Source: Methylotenera sp. (GTDB lineage: Bacteria; Pseudomonadota; Gammaproteobacteria; Burkholderiales; Methylophilaceae). Taken from it: a stretch of DNA of 56,903 nucleotides. Location of the stretch: assembly GCA_005777825.1 (NCBI GenBank), contig SXLB01000004.1, positions 1 to 56,903 of the forward strand, in the 5' to 3' direction. The position numbers and the translations under genes are program-made. This document shows positions 1 to 9,501 of this stretch, piece after piece (position 1 is the first letter of the stretch; each line of letters begins with the position of its first letter). The notes below the pieces were generated by a model that was not told the DNA's origin, made no database searches, and saw nothing but the letters and a program-made list of their open reading frames with translations.

Positions 1-2
1 GC

Positions 3-932
3 ACCTATGAAGCCAACATGGCCATGCAAGAATGCGACGTATTGCTTGCCGTAGGCGCGCGCTTTGATGACAGGGTGATAGGCAATACCGCCGATTTTTT
101 ATCCAAGCCACGCACTATTATCCATATAGACATTGACCCCGCATCCATATCAAAACGGGTGAAAATTGACGTACCCATCGTCGGCGACGTCAAATCCGTG
201 TTGGCCGACATGAACGAACTGATCGCTACGGAAAAACCCCAACAAAATACCGCTGCCCTGAATGCTTGGTTCGAACAGATCCAGACTTGGCGCGCTAAAA
301 AATGCATGAATTTTGCCCAAAGTGACGAATTCATCAAACCGCAATACGTGATTCAAAAATTACATGAAGTGACTAAAGGTGAAGCTTTTGTTACTTCTGA
401 CGTGGGTCAGCATCAAATGTGGGCGGCGCAATATTATAAGTTTGACCAGCCACGCCGCTGGATTAATTCCGGTGGCTTAGGCACCATGGGCGTTGGTCTG
501 CCCTATGCCATGGGCGTGCAGTTTGCTCATCCGAATGCACAAGTAGCCTGCGTGACCGGCGAGGGCAGCATACAAATGAACATCCAGGAGCTTTCAACCT
601 GCGCCCAATACCACTTGCCGATCAAAGTCATCATGCTCAATAACCGTTATTTAGGCATGGTGCGTCAATGGCAAGAGTTTTTCTATGAGAACCGCTACTC
701 CGAATCTTACATGGACAGCTTACCTAACTTCGTCAAGCTCGCCGAGGCATACGGCCATGTTGGCATGCAAATCACCAAACCTGGCGACGTGGAAGCAGCC
801 CTAAAAGAAGCCTTTGCCATGAAGTCGCGTTTTGTCTTCATGGATTTTATTACCGATCAAAAAGAGAACGTGTTCCCCATGATACAAAATGGCAAGGGCT
901 TGTCTGAAATGATTTTAGCGGAGGACCTATAA
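3..932 (+). CDS. ilvI: Acetolactate synthase large subunit, 3' part (cut by window edge)
   Basis: Thiamine-diphosphate enzyme that condenses two pyruvates, or pyruvate with 2-oxobutyrate, in the first shared step of Val/Leu/Ile synthesis. The frame is open to the window edge, so only about the last 310 of roughly 570 residues are present. Visible are the end of the central domain (VGARFDDRV) and the C-terminal TPP domain, with the cofactor motif GEGSIQMN followed by NNRYLGMVRQWQ. The motif has Glu where E. coli IlvI has Asp (GDG); I believe GEG is normal in betaproteobacterial IlvI. The stop lies 1 base before ilvH, so the subunits are co-translated. Some annotations call this gene ilvB. Confidence 0.95.
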   Translation, partial: TYEANMAMQECDVLLAVGARFDDRVIGNTADFLSKPRTIIHIDIDPASISKRVKIDVPIVGDVKSVLADMNELIATEKPQQNTAALNAWFEQIQTWRAKKCMNFAQSDEFIKPQYVIQKLHEVTKGEAFVTSDVGQHQMWAAQYYKFDQPRRWINSGGLGTMGVGLPYAMGVQFAHPNAQVACVTGEGSIQMNIQELSTCAQYHLPIKVIMLNNRYLGMVRQWQEFFYENRYSESYMDSLPNFVKLAEAYGHVGMQITKPGDVEAALKEAFAMKSRFVFMDFITDQKENVFPMIQNGKGLSEMILAEDL

Positions 933-933
933 G

Positions 934-2510
<1,577 letters not shown>

Positions 2511-2539
2511 GGTAGCAATAGGTCTGTAGACTTTAAGCT

Positions 2540-2573
2540 AGGCGGGAAGTGTTGATTGCCTCCCGCCTTTTTT
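2540..2573 (+). terminator. Rho-independent terminator after ilvC
   Basis: An 8-bp stem (AGGCGGGA at 2540-2547 pairing with TCCCGCCT at 2561-2568), a 13-base loop and a T-run to 2573. It ends the ilvIHC transcript. The next gene, psd, starts only 14 bases later and therefore needs read-through or a promoter inside or near this element. Confidence 0.85.
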
Positions 2574-2586
2574 ATTAGGGGTTGCC

Positions 2587-3450
2587 ATGAATTTAGCCGT
2601 ACTGTCTCAATACGTCTTGCCCAAACAAGCCATCACTGCGCTTGCCGGCAAATTAGCCCACCTCCAGGGAGGCCGATTAACGGCAGCCGTGATAAGCTGG
2701 TTTGTGCAACGCTACCAAGTCAACATGACGGAAGCGCAGAACCCAGACATACTAGCTTACAAAACCTTTAATGCCTTTTTTACGCGCGCACTCAAACCGG
2801 GGGCGCGCCCCTTGGCCTCGGCTGACTTTATCAGCCCGGTTGATGGGCGCATCAGCCAACTGGGTCGCATTGATATCGATCAACTGTTTCAGGCCAAAGG
2901 CCATAGCTACTCAACAACGGCTCTATTAGGCGGCAATAAAAACCTGGCTAAAAAATTTGAAAATGGGCAATTTGCTTGCCTGTACTTAAGCCCCAAAGAC
3001 TACCATCGCATCCACATGCCATGCGACGGTAGCTTAAGAAGCATGACTTACGTGCCCGGCGCCTTATTTTCAGTCAACCCCACTACGGCTGAAGGTGTGC
3101 CAGGTTTGTTTGCTCGTAATGAGCGGGTGGTGTGTGAATTTAGCTCCGCCCAGCATGGCTTGTTTATCATGGTCTTAGTCGGAGCGACCGTCGTAGGCAG
3201 CATGGCCACGGTCTGGCACACTAGCCAAAACGGCATCATAAACCCACCACGCAGCCGTAAACCACAATGCTGGTTTTACGACAATAAAAACATTACATTA
3301 AGGCAAGGCGATGAGATGGGCCGCTTTTTACTCGGCTCCACGGTGGTGATGCTATTCGAAAAAGACGCACTGGCATTCAATGCCGAATGGCAAGCGGCGC
3401 GCCCGATTAAAATGGGCGAATTGATGGGCAATAAAAAATTAGCTAATTAG
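2587..3450 (+). CDS. psd: Phosphatidylserine decarboxylase proenzyme
   Basis: Pyruvoyl enzyme that decarboxylates phosphatidylserine to phosphatidylethanolamine at the inner membrane. The protein is 287 residues, typical for the proteobacterial type. The self-cleavage motif LGST is at residues 249-252, with the break expected between Gly250 and Ser251; Ser251 becomes the pyruvoyl group of the short alpha chain. YLSPKDYHRIHMP carries conserved His residues of the active site, and SPVDGRIS is also typical of the family. The ribosome-binding site is poor (AGGGG 4-8 bases before ATG). It ends with TAG. Its 3' end faces rppH with only 10 bases between the stops. Confidence 0.97.
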   Translation: MNLAVLSQYVLPKQAITALAGKLAHLQGGRLTAAVISWFVQRYQVNMTEAQNPDILAYKTFNAFFTRALKPGARPLASADFISPVDGRISQLGRIDIDQLFQAKGHSYSTTALLGGNKNLAKKFENGQFACLYLSPKDYHRIHMPCDGSLRSMTYVPGALFSVNPTTAEGVPGLFARNERVVCEFSSAQHGLFIMVLVGATVVGSMATVWHTSQNGIINPPRSRKPQCWFYDNKNITLRQGDEMGRFLLGSTVVMLFEKDALAFNAEWQAARPIKMGELMGNKKLAN

Positions 3451-3460
3451 CTCTAAGCCA

Positions 3461-3946
3461 CTACTTAGCTGGCTTGTGGTGCAAATGGGCGGCCAACTCA
3501 TTGAGCGCAGACTCGTAAACCCCACGCTTAAATTCAATCACGTCTTCTAAAGGCACCCAGTATTCAGCCCATCGCCAAGCATCAAATTCAGGATGCTCAC
3601 TGGCACGCAATGACACATCGCTGTCACGCCCAACCATACGCAATAAATACCAAATTTGCTTCTGGCCTTTATAGCTACCGCGGTATTCCCGCTTAATCCA
3701 TGAGCTCGGTACCTCGTAGCGCAACCAATCTTTGGTACGGCCTAAAATCTGCACGTGCTGAGGCGCCAAACCGACTTCTTCCATCAGTTCGCGGTACATG
3801 GCCTGCTCCGGACTTTCGCCTTGATTGATGCCACCTTGAGGAAATTGCCAAGCATGTTCACGAATACGCTTGGCCCAAAAAACCTGATTGCTGGCATTAC
3901 ATAAAATAATGCCTACATTCGGGCGAAACCCGTCTCGATCTAACAT
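3461..3946 (-). CDS. rppH: RNA pyrophosphohydrolase (Nudix)
   Basis: Removes pyrophosphate from the 5' triphosphate end of mRNA, which starts 5'-end-dependent decay. The protein is 161 residues. The Nudix box spans residues 38-60 in the pattern Gx5Ex7REUxEExGU (Glu44, Arg52-Glu53, Glu56-Glu57, Gly59). FRPNVGIIL and the WQFPQGG strand are typical of RppH rather than of other Nudix enzymes. It lies alone on the minus strand, convergent with psd and divergent from the beta-propeller gene. A promoter-like sequence sits so close to the ATG that the transcript might be nearly leaderless. Confidence 0.95.
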   Translation of the reverse strand: MLDRDGFRPNVGIILCNASNQVFWAKRIREHAWQFPQGGINQGESPEQAMYRELMEEVGLAPQHVQILGRTKDWLRYEVPSSWIKREYRGSYKGQKQIWYLLRMVGRDSDVSLRASEHPEFDAWRWAEYWVPLEDVIEFKRGVYESALNELAAHLHHKPAK

Positions 3947-3949
3947 AAG

Positions 3950-3977
3950 GTTATACTGCCTAAATTATTTACTGCAA
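3950..3977 (-). promoter_or_regulatory. Possible sigma-70 promoter of rppH
   Basis: On the minus strand, TTGCAG (3977-3972), a 16-base spacer, then TATAAC (3955-3950). The -10 box ends only 3 bases before the ATG at 3946, so the predicted transcript would begin at or next to the start codon. Either rppH is leaderless or the match is accidental. Confidence 0.35.
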
Positions 3978-4018
3978 TTTTTTCATATTTTGCACATTAT
4001 TGAAAGCAACCATTTACG

Positions 4019-4024
4019 TATAAT
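4019..4024 (+). promoter_or_regulatory. Possible -10 box for the beta-propeller gene
   Basis: A perfect TATAAT 10 bases before ATG 4035. The best upstream -35-like hexamer, TTGAAA at 4000-4005, is only 13 bases away, which is too short. If used, this box would favour the downstream start at 4068. Confidence 0.3.
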
Positions 4025-4034
4025 AGCCAAGCCT

Positions 4035-5042
4035 ATGAATACACTAGCAATTAAAATTTTCGACTTTATGGCTGCTAGGCAGATTTTGTTTTGCCGCCTG
4101 TTGTACTGCACACTACTTTTAATCACGCCGCCAAGCCTGGCGCGTGACATGACATCGTATGCTTACATAACCAACCAGGGCGAAGACACGGTATCGGTCA
4201 TCGATACAGCAAAAAACAGCGTCAGTCTAACCATAGCCGTTGGCAAAGGGCCAGTGGGCATTGCTGTCTCAGCAAGCATGCAGCGCGTTTACATTGCCAA
4301 TGTTGAAAGCCAAGAAATCAGCGTAATCAACACGCAGAACAACAGCGTGATACAAACAATAAAGATTAATGGCGCGCCTGTCGGCTTAGCGCTATCGCCA
4401 GACAACGCTACCCTGTATGTTGCTGATTGGTTTGCTAATAAAGTGTTGGCCATTAGCACCCATCTGCCAACCATGCTAGGCGAGCTCAACGTGGGCGACG
4501 CACCAGCCGGCTTAGCAGTCAGCCCAAATAACAAATGGTTGTATATTGCCAATCGCGACAGCGATGACATTGCCATCGTCGACACCGCCAGTTTGAGCAT
4601 AAAAAAACGCATCAAAGTCGGCGCACACCCTTTTGGCTTATCGTTAAGTAACAGCGGGGATTTATTAGTAAGCGTCAACGTAAGAGACGACAGCGTTAGT
4701 CTAATTAACACTAAAACTTACGGTCAGCAAACAATCAAGGTGGGCTACCACCCATACTGCGCAGCCATCACCGCCGACGAAAAATTGCTTTTCGTGAGCA
4801 ACACCCAAGACGACAGCGTGTCGGTGATAGACCTGGCTAGCCATAAAATCATCAAGACCATTGCTGTAGGCAGCACCCCAGAAGGCATCAGCATGGACCC
4901 AATTAATCAACGTGCCTACGTAGCCAACTGGGGCAGCAATAACGTCAGCGTAATTGACGTTAACAGTCTGCAAGTGTTGGCCACCATCAAAACCGGTGAA
5001 AAAAGCCGCGCTTTTGGCCAGTTCATCTTATTAAGCCCTTAA
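4035..5042 (+). CDS. YVTN-family seven-bladed beta-propeller protein, exported
   Basis: The protein is 335 residues from this ATG. A hydrophobic N-terminal stretch (LLYCTLLLITPPSLA) looks like a Sec signal peptide ending near ARDM. Seven repeats of about 40 residues follow, each with a YVTN-like strand (YITN, YIAN, YVAD, YIAN, VSVN, FVSN, YVAN) and a DSVSVID-like strand, predicting one seven-bladed propeller in the periplasm. Start choice is uncertain: ATG 4035 or ATG 4068 (which gives a cleaner signal peptide), and neither has a good ribosome-binding site; an upstream in-frame ATG at 3888 would overlap rppH. Related propellers occur near PQQ-dependent alcohol oxidation genes, and the MxaD-like gene downstream fits that. 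The exact function is unknown. Confidence 0.85.
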   Translation: MNTLAIKIFDFMAARQILFCRLLYCTLLLITPPSLARDMTSYAYITNQGEDTVSVIDTAKNSVSLTIAVGKGPVGIAVSASMQRVYIANVESQEISVINTQNNSVIQTIKINGAPVGLALSPDNATLYVADWFANKVLAISTHLPTMLGELNVGDAPAGLAVSPNNKWLYIANRDSDDIAIVDTASLSIKKRIKVGAHPFGLSLSNSGDLLVSVNVRDDSVSLINTKTYGQQTIKVGYHPYCAAITADEKLLFVSNTQDDSVSVIDLASHKIIKTIAVGSTPEGISMDPINQRAYVANWGSNNVSVIDVNSLQVLATIKTGEKSRAFGQFILLSP

Positions 5043-5059
5043 TATCAGTCTTATCGAAG

Positions 5060-5096
5060 CAAGGTTTAAACACTGAGGTGTTTTTAAAAAGCCTTG
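5060..5096 (+). other. Imperfect hairpin after the beta-propeller gene
   Basis: CAAGG...CCTTG outer arms and AAACAC/GTGTTT inner arms around a TGAG loop, with a bulge between the two stems. There is no long T-run, so terminator function is uncertain. Confidence 0.35.
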
Positions 5097-5104
5097 TTCT
5101 CAAT

Positions 5105-5110
5105 TATAAT
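5105..5110 (+). promoter_or_regulatory. Possible -10 box of the MxaD-like gene
   Basis: A perfect TATAAT 55 bases before the ATG at 5166, without a convincing -35 hexamer. The gene has its own ribosome-binding site (CGGAGAAA). Confidence 0.35.
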
Positions 5111-5165
5111 GAAGCCTTGTATAAATCAATCACTCTCTGCTTGAGAGCCACGGAGAAATAAAAAA

Positions 5166-5702
5166 ATGAAAAAGATTTTAGCCCTTTTAACTTTGAGCTT
5201 GAGCATCAGCCTATTGCCTAACTTAGCTAGCGCGCACGGTCCATCGCCACAAAAAGTTGAAAAAAGCGTCACCATCAAAGCCGACCCAGCTAAAGTTTGG
5301 GCTACCGTTAAGGACTTCGGTACCGCTCACCTATGGTTACCAGGCGTGGCTGGCACCAAATTAGAAAAAGTCGGCGAAGACACTTTTAGAACCTTAAGCT
5401 TCAAAAGCGGTGGTAACGTCTACGAAAAATTACGCGGTATCGACAACGACAGCATGCGCCTCAAATACGAGATTGTTTCTGGCACCCTACCGCTGACTGA
5501 TTTTAATGGCAGCATGACCGTGACCAAAGGCCCTGGTGCTGGCGAAAGCACGGTCACCTGGGTAGGTCGCTTCTACCGTTTATACAAATTAAACCCACCT
5601 ATTCCTGAAGGCCAAGATGACGCGACTGCGGTCAAAGCCATCAACGATATTTTTGATGCCGGCTTAGCTAACTTAAAAAAAGTAAGCGAAACAGCGAAAT
5701 AA
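5166..5702 (+). CDS. MxaD-like periplasmic SRPBCC-fold protein
   Basis: The protein is 178 residues with a clear signal peptide (MKKILALLTLSLSISLLP..., cut after LASA, mature start HGPSPQK). The rest is one SRPBCC (START-like) domain: AKVWATVKDFGTAHLWLPGV near the N-terminus, LKYEIVSGTLPLTDFNGSM in the middle and a C-terminal helix with GLANLKK. Family knowledge: this layout and the HGPxPQKV start recall MxaD, a periplasmic factor that helps methanol dehydrogenase pass electrons to cytochrome cL. No dehydrogenase or cytochrome gene is in the window, so the role is inferred. The preceding propeller gene may be functionally linked. A GGAG ribosome-binding site lies 10 bases upstream. Confidence 0.85.
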   Translation: MKKILALLTLSLSISLLPNLASAHGPSPQKVEKSVTIKADPAKVWATVKDFGTAHLWLPGVAGTKLEKVGEDTFRTLSFKSGGNVYEKLRGIDNDSMRLKYEIVSGTLPLTDFNGSMTVTKGPGAGESTVTWVGRFYRLYKLNPPIPEGQDDATAVKAINDIFDAGLANLKKVSETAK

Positions 5703-5788
5703 TAAATTTCGCCCAATGCCAATTAATGCATGCAAAATAATGTTAAATGAGGCAATATAGGTGACACGGTCATGGGTAAAACACCATC

Positions 5789-5807
5789 TGCGGCAATGAA
5801 GTTGCTT
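5789..5807 (+). promoter_or_regulatory. Candidate sigma-54 promoter of the pilin gene
   Basis: GG at 5792-5793 and GC at 5804-5805 are exactly ten bases apart within CGGCAATGAAGTTGCTT, close to the -24/-12 consensus YTGGCAC-N4-TTGCW. The predicted start near 5817 would give a leader of about 40 bases before ATG 5856. Major pilin genes are commonly sigma-54/PilR-controlled, which supports the call. Confidence 0.6.
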
Positions 5808-5855
5808 AAATCCTAGTTAAGCTTGTGTGCATTTAATTCTAATAAAGGAATGACA

Positions 5856-6311
5856 ATGAAAAATCAACAACAAGGTTTCACCTTAATTGAATTAATGATA
5901 GTGGTAGCAATCATTGGTATTTTGGCCGCCGTAGCGATTCCGCAATACGGCAACTAGGTGTCTCGTACCTGTGCGGCCGCAGCGATGGCCGAACTGGCTT
6001 CCACTAAAACAGCGGTTGCAATGTGCGCGCAAGAACTTGGCTCATTGGCCGATTGTGATGCAGGTTCTAATGGCGTACCTACCTTAGCCACAACGGCTAA
6101 CATCACAGCCATAACCCCAGTAGCAAATGGCGTTATTTCAGTCACAACGTCCGCCACTCCGGCAGATGGCACCGCCTTAACCATAGTGGATACGCCCACT
6201 ACGCCAGCTGGCGGCGCCAACATGCTATGGACGAATACAGGCACAGTCTGCAATGCAGTTCAAGGCTTAAAAGTTGGTCAAGGTGATTGCCAGCCTGCCC
6301 CAGCAACTTAA
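5856..6311 (+). pseudogene. pilA: Type IV major pilin gene interrupted by an in-frame TAG
   Basis: Reading from ATG 5856 (AAAGGA ribosome-binding site 7 bases upstream) gives MKNQQQ, then the prepilin peptidase site G7/F8 with Glu12 ([16 protein letters not shown]) and IPQYGN. A TAG then stands at 5955-5957. The same frame continues at once with VSRTCAAAAMAELASTKTAV and runs to TAA 6309-6311, ending with a C-terminal Cys pair (VCNAVQGLKVGQGDCQPAPAT) typical of a pilin D-loop. Known pilins have Tyr at this place (xNYVxR), so one base change TAC or TAT to TAG explains it. Translation would make a 33-residue fragment. TAG ends several intact genes here (psd, dxs, pilB, comF), which argues against a reassigned codon. 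A sequencing error or suppression cannot be excluded. Confidence 0.85.
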
Positions 6312-6364
6312 TTGACTACAGCGTAGCGCTGATGCAATTCATTTAAATCCAAGCGCTGTAGCAC

Positions 6365-6398
6365 AATAAAAAAGCCCTCAAATGAGGGCTTTTTTATT
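6365..6398. terminator. Bidirectional rho-independent terminator
   Basis: A perfect 16-bp inverted repeat (AATAAAAAAGCCCTCA, loop AA, TGAGGGCTTTTTTATT) with T-runs on both strands. It lies between the convergent pilin gene (ends 6311) and the cyclase gene (ends 6426) and can serve both. Confidence 0.92.
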
Positions 6399-6425
6399 GC
6401 ATGTCCCAAGCATCTTTTAACCCGC

Positions 6426-8648
6426 TTATTTTTCACTAAAATTAGCCACCCCATCCCAATCGGCCGCAGGCGGATTCGCCATAAAGTACGCTATGCGCTC
6501 CATGTAAATGATGTAGAGACGGCATAATGGCTGGGCTTGAGCTAAGCTTTTAAATAAAGCCTCGGCCTGCGGCCAAGCTTGATTACGGTATGCCGCGAGT
6601 GCCGTTTGGTATTGCTGCAGACCGGCCAGCATAGGCTCACCCACCTCTGTCTTTGCCCCTATCACCTCATAAATCGCCAGTGGTTTTTCTCTACCTTTAA
6701 CCCGGACTCTGTCTAGCTCTCTGTAAACAAAATCCGGCGCCAACACTTTGGTGTCTTCACTAACAATGATACTAACTGCATAATATTTTGTTAACGCCTC
6801 TAGGCGCGAGCCCAAATTAACTGCGTCACCCAATACGGTGTAAGCCATACGAAATGTCGAGCCCATGTTACCCACCACCATGTCGCCGCTATTAAGTCCT
6901 ATGCCTATGCGTATAGCCGGCCAGCCTTGTGCAGCAAATTCATCTTGCAAGCGCGCCAAGCCATCGGTCATGGCTAAGGCAGCCTGCACCGCATGCGTCG
7001 CATGCTGATTATCAGCCACAGGGGCACCCCAAAACGCCATGATGGCATCGCCCATGTATTTATCTATGGTGCCTCGGTGATGATGAATAGCCTCTGTCAT
7101 CGGGCTGAGAAAGCGATTCATCAGCAGACTCAGCTGCTCGGGCGCCATCCCTTCGGCGATGCAGGTAAAGTCACGTACGTCTGTAAATAACACCGTCATA
7201 TGTCGACTTTGGCTAGCTAAACTATAACTGTTGGGATTTTGAGCCATTTCATCCACTAATTCCGGCGGGATGTACAAGCCAAATAAACGACCCAATTGGC
7301 GTTTAAGCCGTGACTCAAAAAAGAAACCGTAAGCCATATTAAAAAAGTACAGCGCGCTTATCGTCACCAGCAAAGCAGCCAAAGGCAGCGCCAAATTGCC
7401 AAACTGCCAGGCCAGCCAATTTAAGCCCAAGAGCAGACCTAGGCAGAGCGCAGTGAGCAGCGTGGCCGCAGTGGGGCTTAAGTTAGGCAAGCTTAAAGCC
7501 AGCAGGCTTCCCACTAACAAAAGCAATATAAACTCTATGCCTTGGGTATAGGCCGGGTTTTGTTTGATGTTGCCGTCCAATATGCCGGCCACCATGTTGG
7601 CGTGCACCTCCACCCCAGGATAGACATTTTGCATGGGTGTGGCACGTAAATCCATCAAGCCGGCAGCGGTTGTGCCCAGCAAGACTATTTTATTTTTAAG
7701 CATAGCCTGATCCACTTTATTTGACATCACGTCAGTAGCAGACACGTAGCGGAAACTGCCTTGTGCCCCACGGTAGGGAATCAATGCGGCCATGTCATTG
7801 TTAACTGGGATGCGATTTTTACCGATACGCAGTTCCTCAGCATCGGCATCCACGGCAAGGGCTGGCTTAGTTGAGCGAGCGCCAGCAGGCTCATTGGCCG
7901 CTCGGGCTACAGCACTGGCAAAGGCTTCGTAAACTTGATCATGGTATTGCACCAACATCGGCAGCCTACGGGAAATGCCGTCTTGATCTGGGCTGGCATT
8001 AAAATGGCCAGCGGCATAGGCTTGCGCTTGCAAATTGGCTAAATTGGACGTGTAGCCGCTGGCCTGCATTAAGCTAACTGGCTGCTCCTTAAAGTCAGCT
8101 GCCGGCAAAATTGGTGCAGGCAAGGTGCCGACTTTCGTTTCCCCTTCTTGCAAAAATACATAAGCCAACACCACTTTACGGTTTTTTAAACTGTTGGCGA
8201 ACAATTGGTCGTAGTCCAAACTAGGGCTTAATTTTTCTATGGCCGCACGCAAACCCTGATCTTGCCTAAAGTGCTCACGTTGCATGGCTTGCATGCCTTG
8301 CAAGCCCGAACTTAAGTCGGGCTCGGCAAACACCGCATCCATCCCTAACACCCGAACCTGATAATCGTCGAACAAGCGATCGACTAAATGCGCCAACTTA
8401 TTTCTAGACCAAGGCCAATGCCCCTGCTGTTTAAGGCTTTTTTCATCAATATCAACAATGACAATGCGCTCATCCAGACTATTGGGCATAGTCATATTGA
8501 GCCTGGTGTCGTAGCTCCATAACTCCAACTTAGTGACCGGCGACAGGGGCAGCACGCCACTGACGTGCAGCAACATCAGCAACACGATGAGCAAGCCTAT
8601 CAATGCACGAATAGTGTGTCGCTTGCTAGAGAATTTCAAGGTAGGCAT
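6426..8648 (-). CDS. CHASE2-domain class III adenylate cyclase, membrane-bound
   Basis: The protein is 740 residues. Order: one N-terminal membrane helix (about 13-33), a periplasmic CHASE2 sensor domain (about 40-360, including VIVDIDEKSLKQQGHWPW), three membrane helices (about 370-460), a linker with FGLYIPPELVDEM, and a class III cyclase domain (about 485-670). Metal-binding Asp490 (TDVRDF) and Asp534 (YMGDAIMAFWG) are present. The adenine-selecting Lys (TIDKYMGD), the catalytic Asn and Arg (VLGDAVNLGSRLEAL) and YTVLGD are also present, so ATP rather than GTP is the likely substrate. It should turn a periplasmic signal into cAMP. The gene stands alone, so ligand and target are unknown. Confidence 0.93.
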   Translation of the reverse strand: MPTLKFSSKRHTIRALIGLLIVLLMLLHVSGVLPLSPVTKLELWSYDTRLNMTMPNSLDERIVIVDIDEKSLKQQGHWPWSRNKLAHLVDRLFDDYQVRVLGMDAVFAEPDLSSGLQGMQAMQREHFRQDQGLRAAIEKLSPSLDYDQLFANSLKNRKVVLAYVFLQEGETKVGTLPAPILPAADFKEQPVSLMQASGYTSNLANLQAQAYAAGHFNASPDQDGISRRLPMLVQYHDQVYEAFASAVARAANEPAGARSTKPALAVDADAEELRIGKNRIPVNNDMAALIPYRGAQGSFRYVSATDVMSNKVDQAMLKNKIVLLGTTAAGLMDLRATPMQNVYPGVEVHANMVAGILDGNIKQNPAYTQGIEFILLLLVGSLLALSLPNLSPTAATLLTALCLGLLLGLNWLAWQFGNLALPLAALLVTISALYFFNMAYGFFFESRLKRQLGRLFGLYIPPELVDEMAQNPNSYSLASQSRHMTVLFTDVRDFTCIAEGMAPEQLSLLMNRFLSPMTEAIHHHRGTIDKYMGDAIMAFWGAPVADNQHATHAVQAALAMTDGLARLQDEFAAQGWPAIRIGIGLNSGDMVVGNMGSTFRMAYTVLGDAVNLGSRLEALTKYYAVSIIVSEDTKVLAPDFVYRELDRVRVKGREKPLAIYEVIGAKTEVGEPMLAGLQQYQTALAAYRNQAWPQAEALFKSLAQAQPLCRLYIIYMERIAYFMANPPAADWDGVANFSEK

Positions 8649-8787
8649 AGGGCTTAAAGTTAGGCAGGTAAGTTAATGGTTTAGCGTGAAGACTAATGCT
8701 ATTATTTGTCTGATTGGAACAGCATAATGCATATCCAAATTATTTAATAGCCAAGCCCAAAAACGGCTTGCTGCCTTTTTAAAATAG

Positions 8788-9474
8788 ATGACAGCCATGC
8801 AAGCACAAGCCCCTTTAGAATTAATTCGTGGCGACAGCAATGACGTCCGCGCCAGCGTAATTTGGCTGCATGGCCTTGGGGCAGACGGTTACGATTTTGC
8901 CCCCGTGGTGGACATGTTAAACCTAGCCCAGGTCCGTTTTATTCTTCCGCATGCGCCGTCCATGGCGGTGACGCGCAACAATGGCTACGTCATGCCGGCC
9001 TGGTATGACTTATATTCCCCCAGCGAGTCGCAACAAGAAGACCAAGCTGGCATAAGGCGCAGTGAAGACTACTTAAACAGTTTGATAGAAAACGAAATCA
9101 AGCGTGGCATAGCCAGCGATAAAATTGTACTGGCGGGCTTTTCCCAAGGCGGGGCTATCGCCTTGCATAGCGCCACTCGCTACCCCAAAAAATTAGCCGG
9201 TGTGCTCGCCCTGTCCACTTACTTGCCCCTTAAACCGGCCTTAGCAAAAGAAGCCCATGTCGCCAATCTAGCGACGCCCATCTTTATGGCGCACGGCAAA
9301 TCCGATGACATCATCAGCTTAGAAAGAGCCCTAGCATCACTCTCCATTTTGCAAGCAAGCGGTTTTACCGTGCATTGGCATGAATACGCCATGGCGCACA
9401 GTGTCTGCGCAGAAGAAATTAATGACATACGCTTATTTTTAACAGGGCTTTTGCAGCAGGATTTGGTAGAATAA
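8788..9474 (+). CDS. Alpha/beta-hydrolase, carboxylesterase/phospholipase family
   Basis: The protein is 228 residues, a single alpha/beta-hydrolase domain of the COG0400 carboxylesterase type (E. coli YpfH and Pseudomonas EstB class). The catalytic triad is visible: nucleophile Ser119 in GFSQGG, Asp173 in HGKSDD and His204 in MAHSV. The oxyanion-hole segment WLHGLGADGYDF is at residues 26-37. It has no signal peptide, so it is cytoplasmic. The substrate cannot be told from sequence. It stands 27 bases before xseB on the same strand and may be co-transcribed. The second ATG (codon 4) is an alternative start. Confidence 0.9.
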   Translation: MTAMQAQAPLELIRGDSNDVRASVIWLHGLGADGYDFAPVVDMLNLAQVRFILPHAPSMAVTRNNGYVMPAWYDLYSPSESQQEDQAGIRRSEDYLNSLIENEIKRGIASDKIVLAGFSQGGAIALHSATRYPKKLAGVLALSTYLPLKPALAKEAHVANLATPIFMAHGKSDDIISLERALASLSILQASGFTVHWHEYAMAHSVCAEEINDIRLFLTGLLQQDLVE

Positions 9475-9501
9475 GCACTGTGTAAACTAGGCAAGCGCAT
9501 T

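Noticed and set aside
3888-4034. Longer start for the beta-propeller protein inside rppH
   Set aside because: It would overlap rppH on the opposite strand and put about 50 odd residues before the signal peptide.
5955-5957. TAG in the pilin gene as a recoded (pyrrolysine or suppressed) codon
   Set aside because: TAG is the natural stop of psd, dxs, pilB and comF here, and no recoding element is visible; a nonsense mutation is simpler.
5958-6311. Separate gene starting at GTG 5958
   Set aside because: It continues the pilin frame directly after the TAG, has no ribosome-binding site and lacks any export signal.
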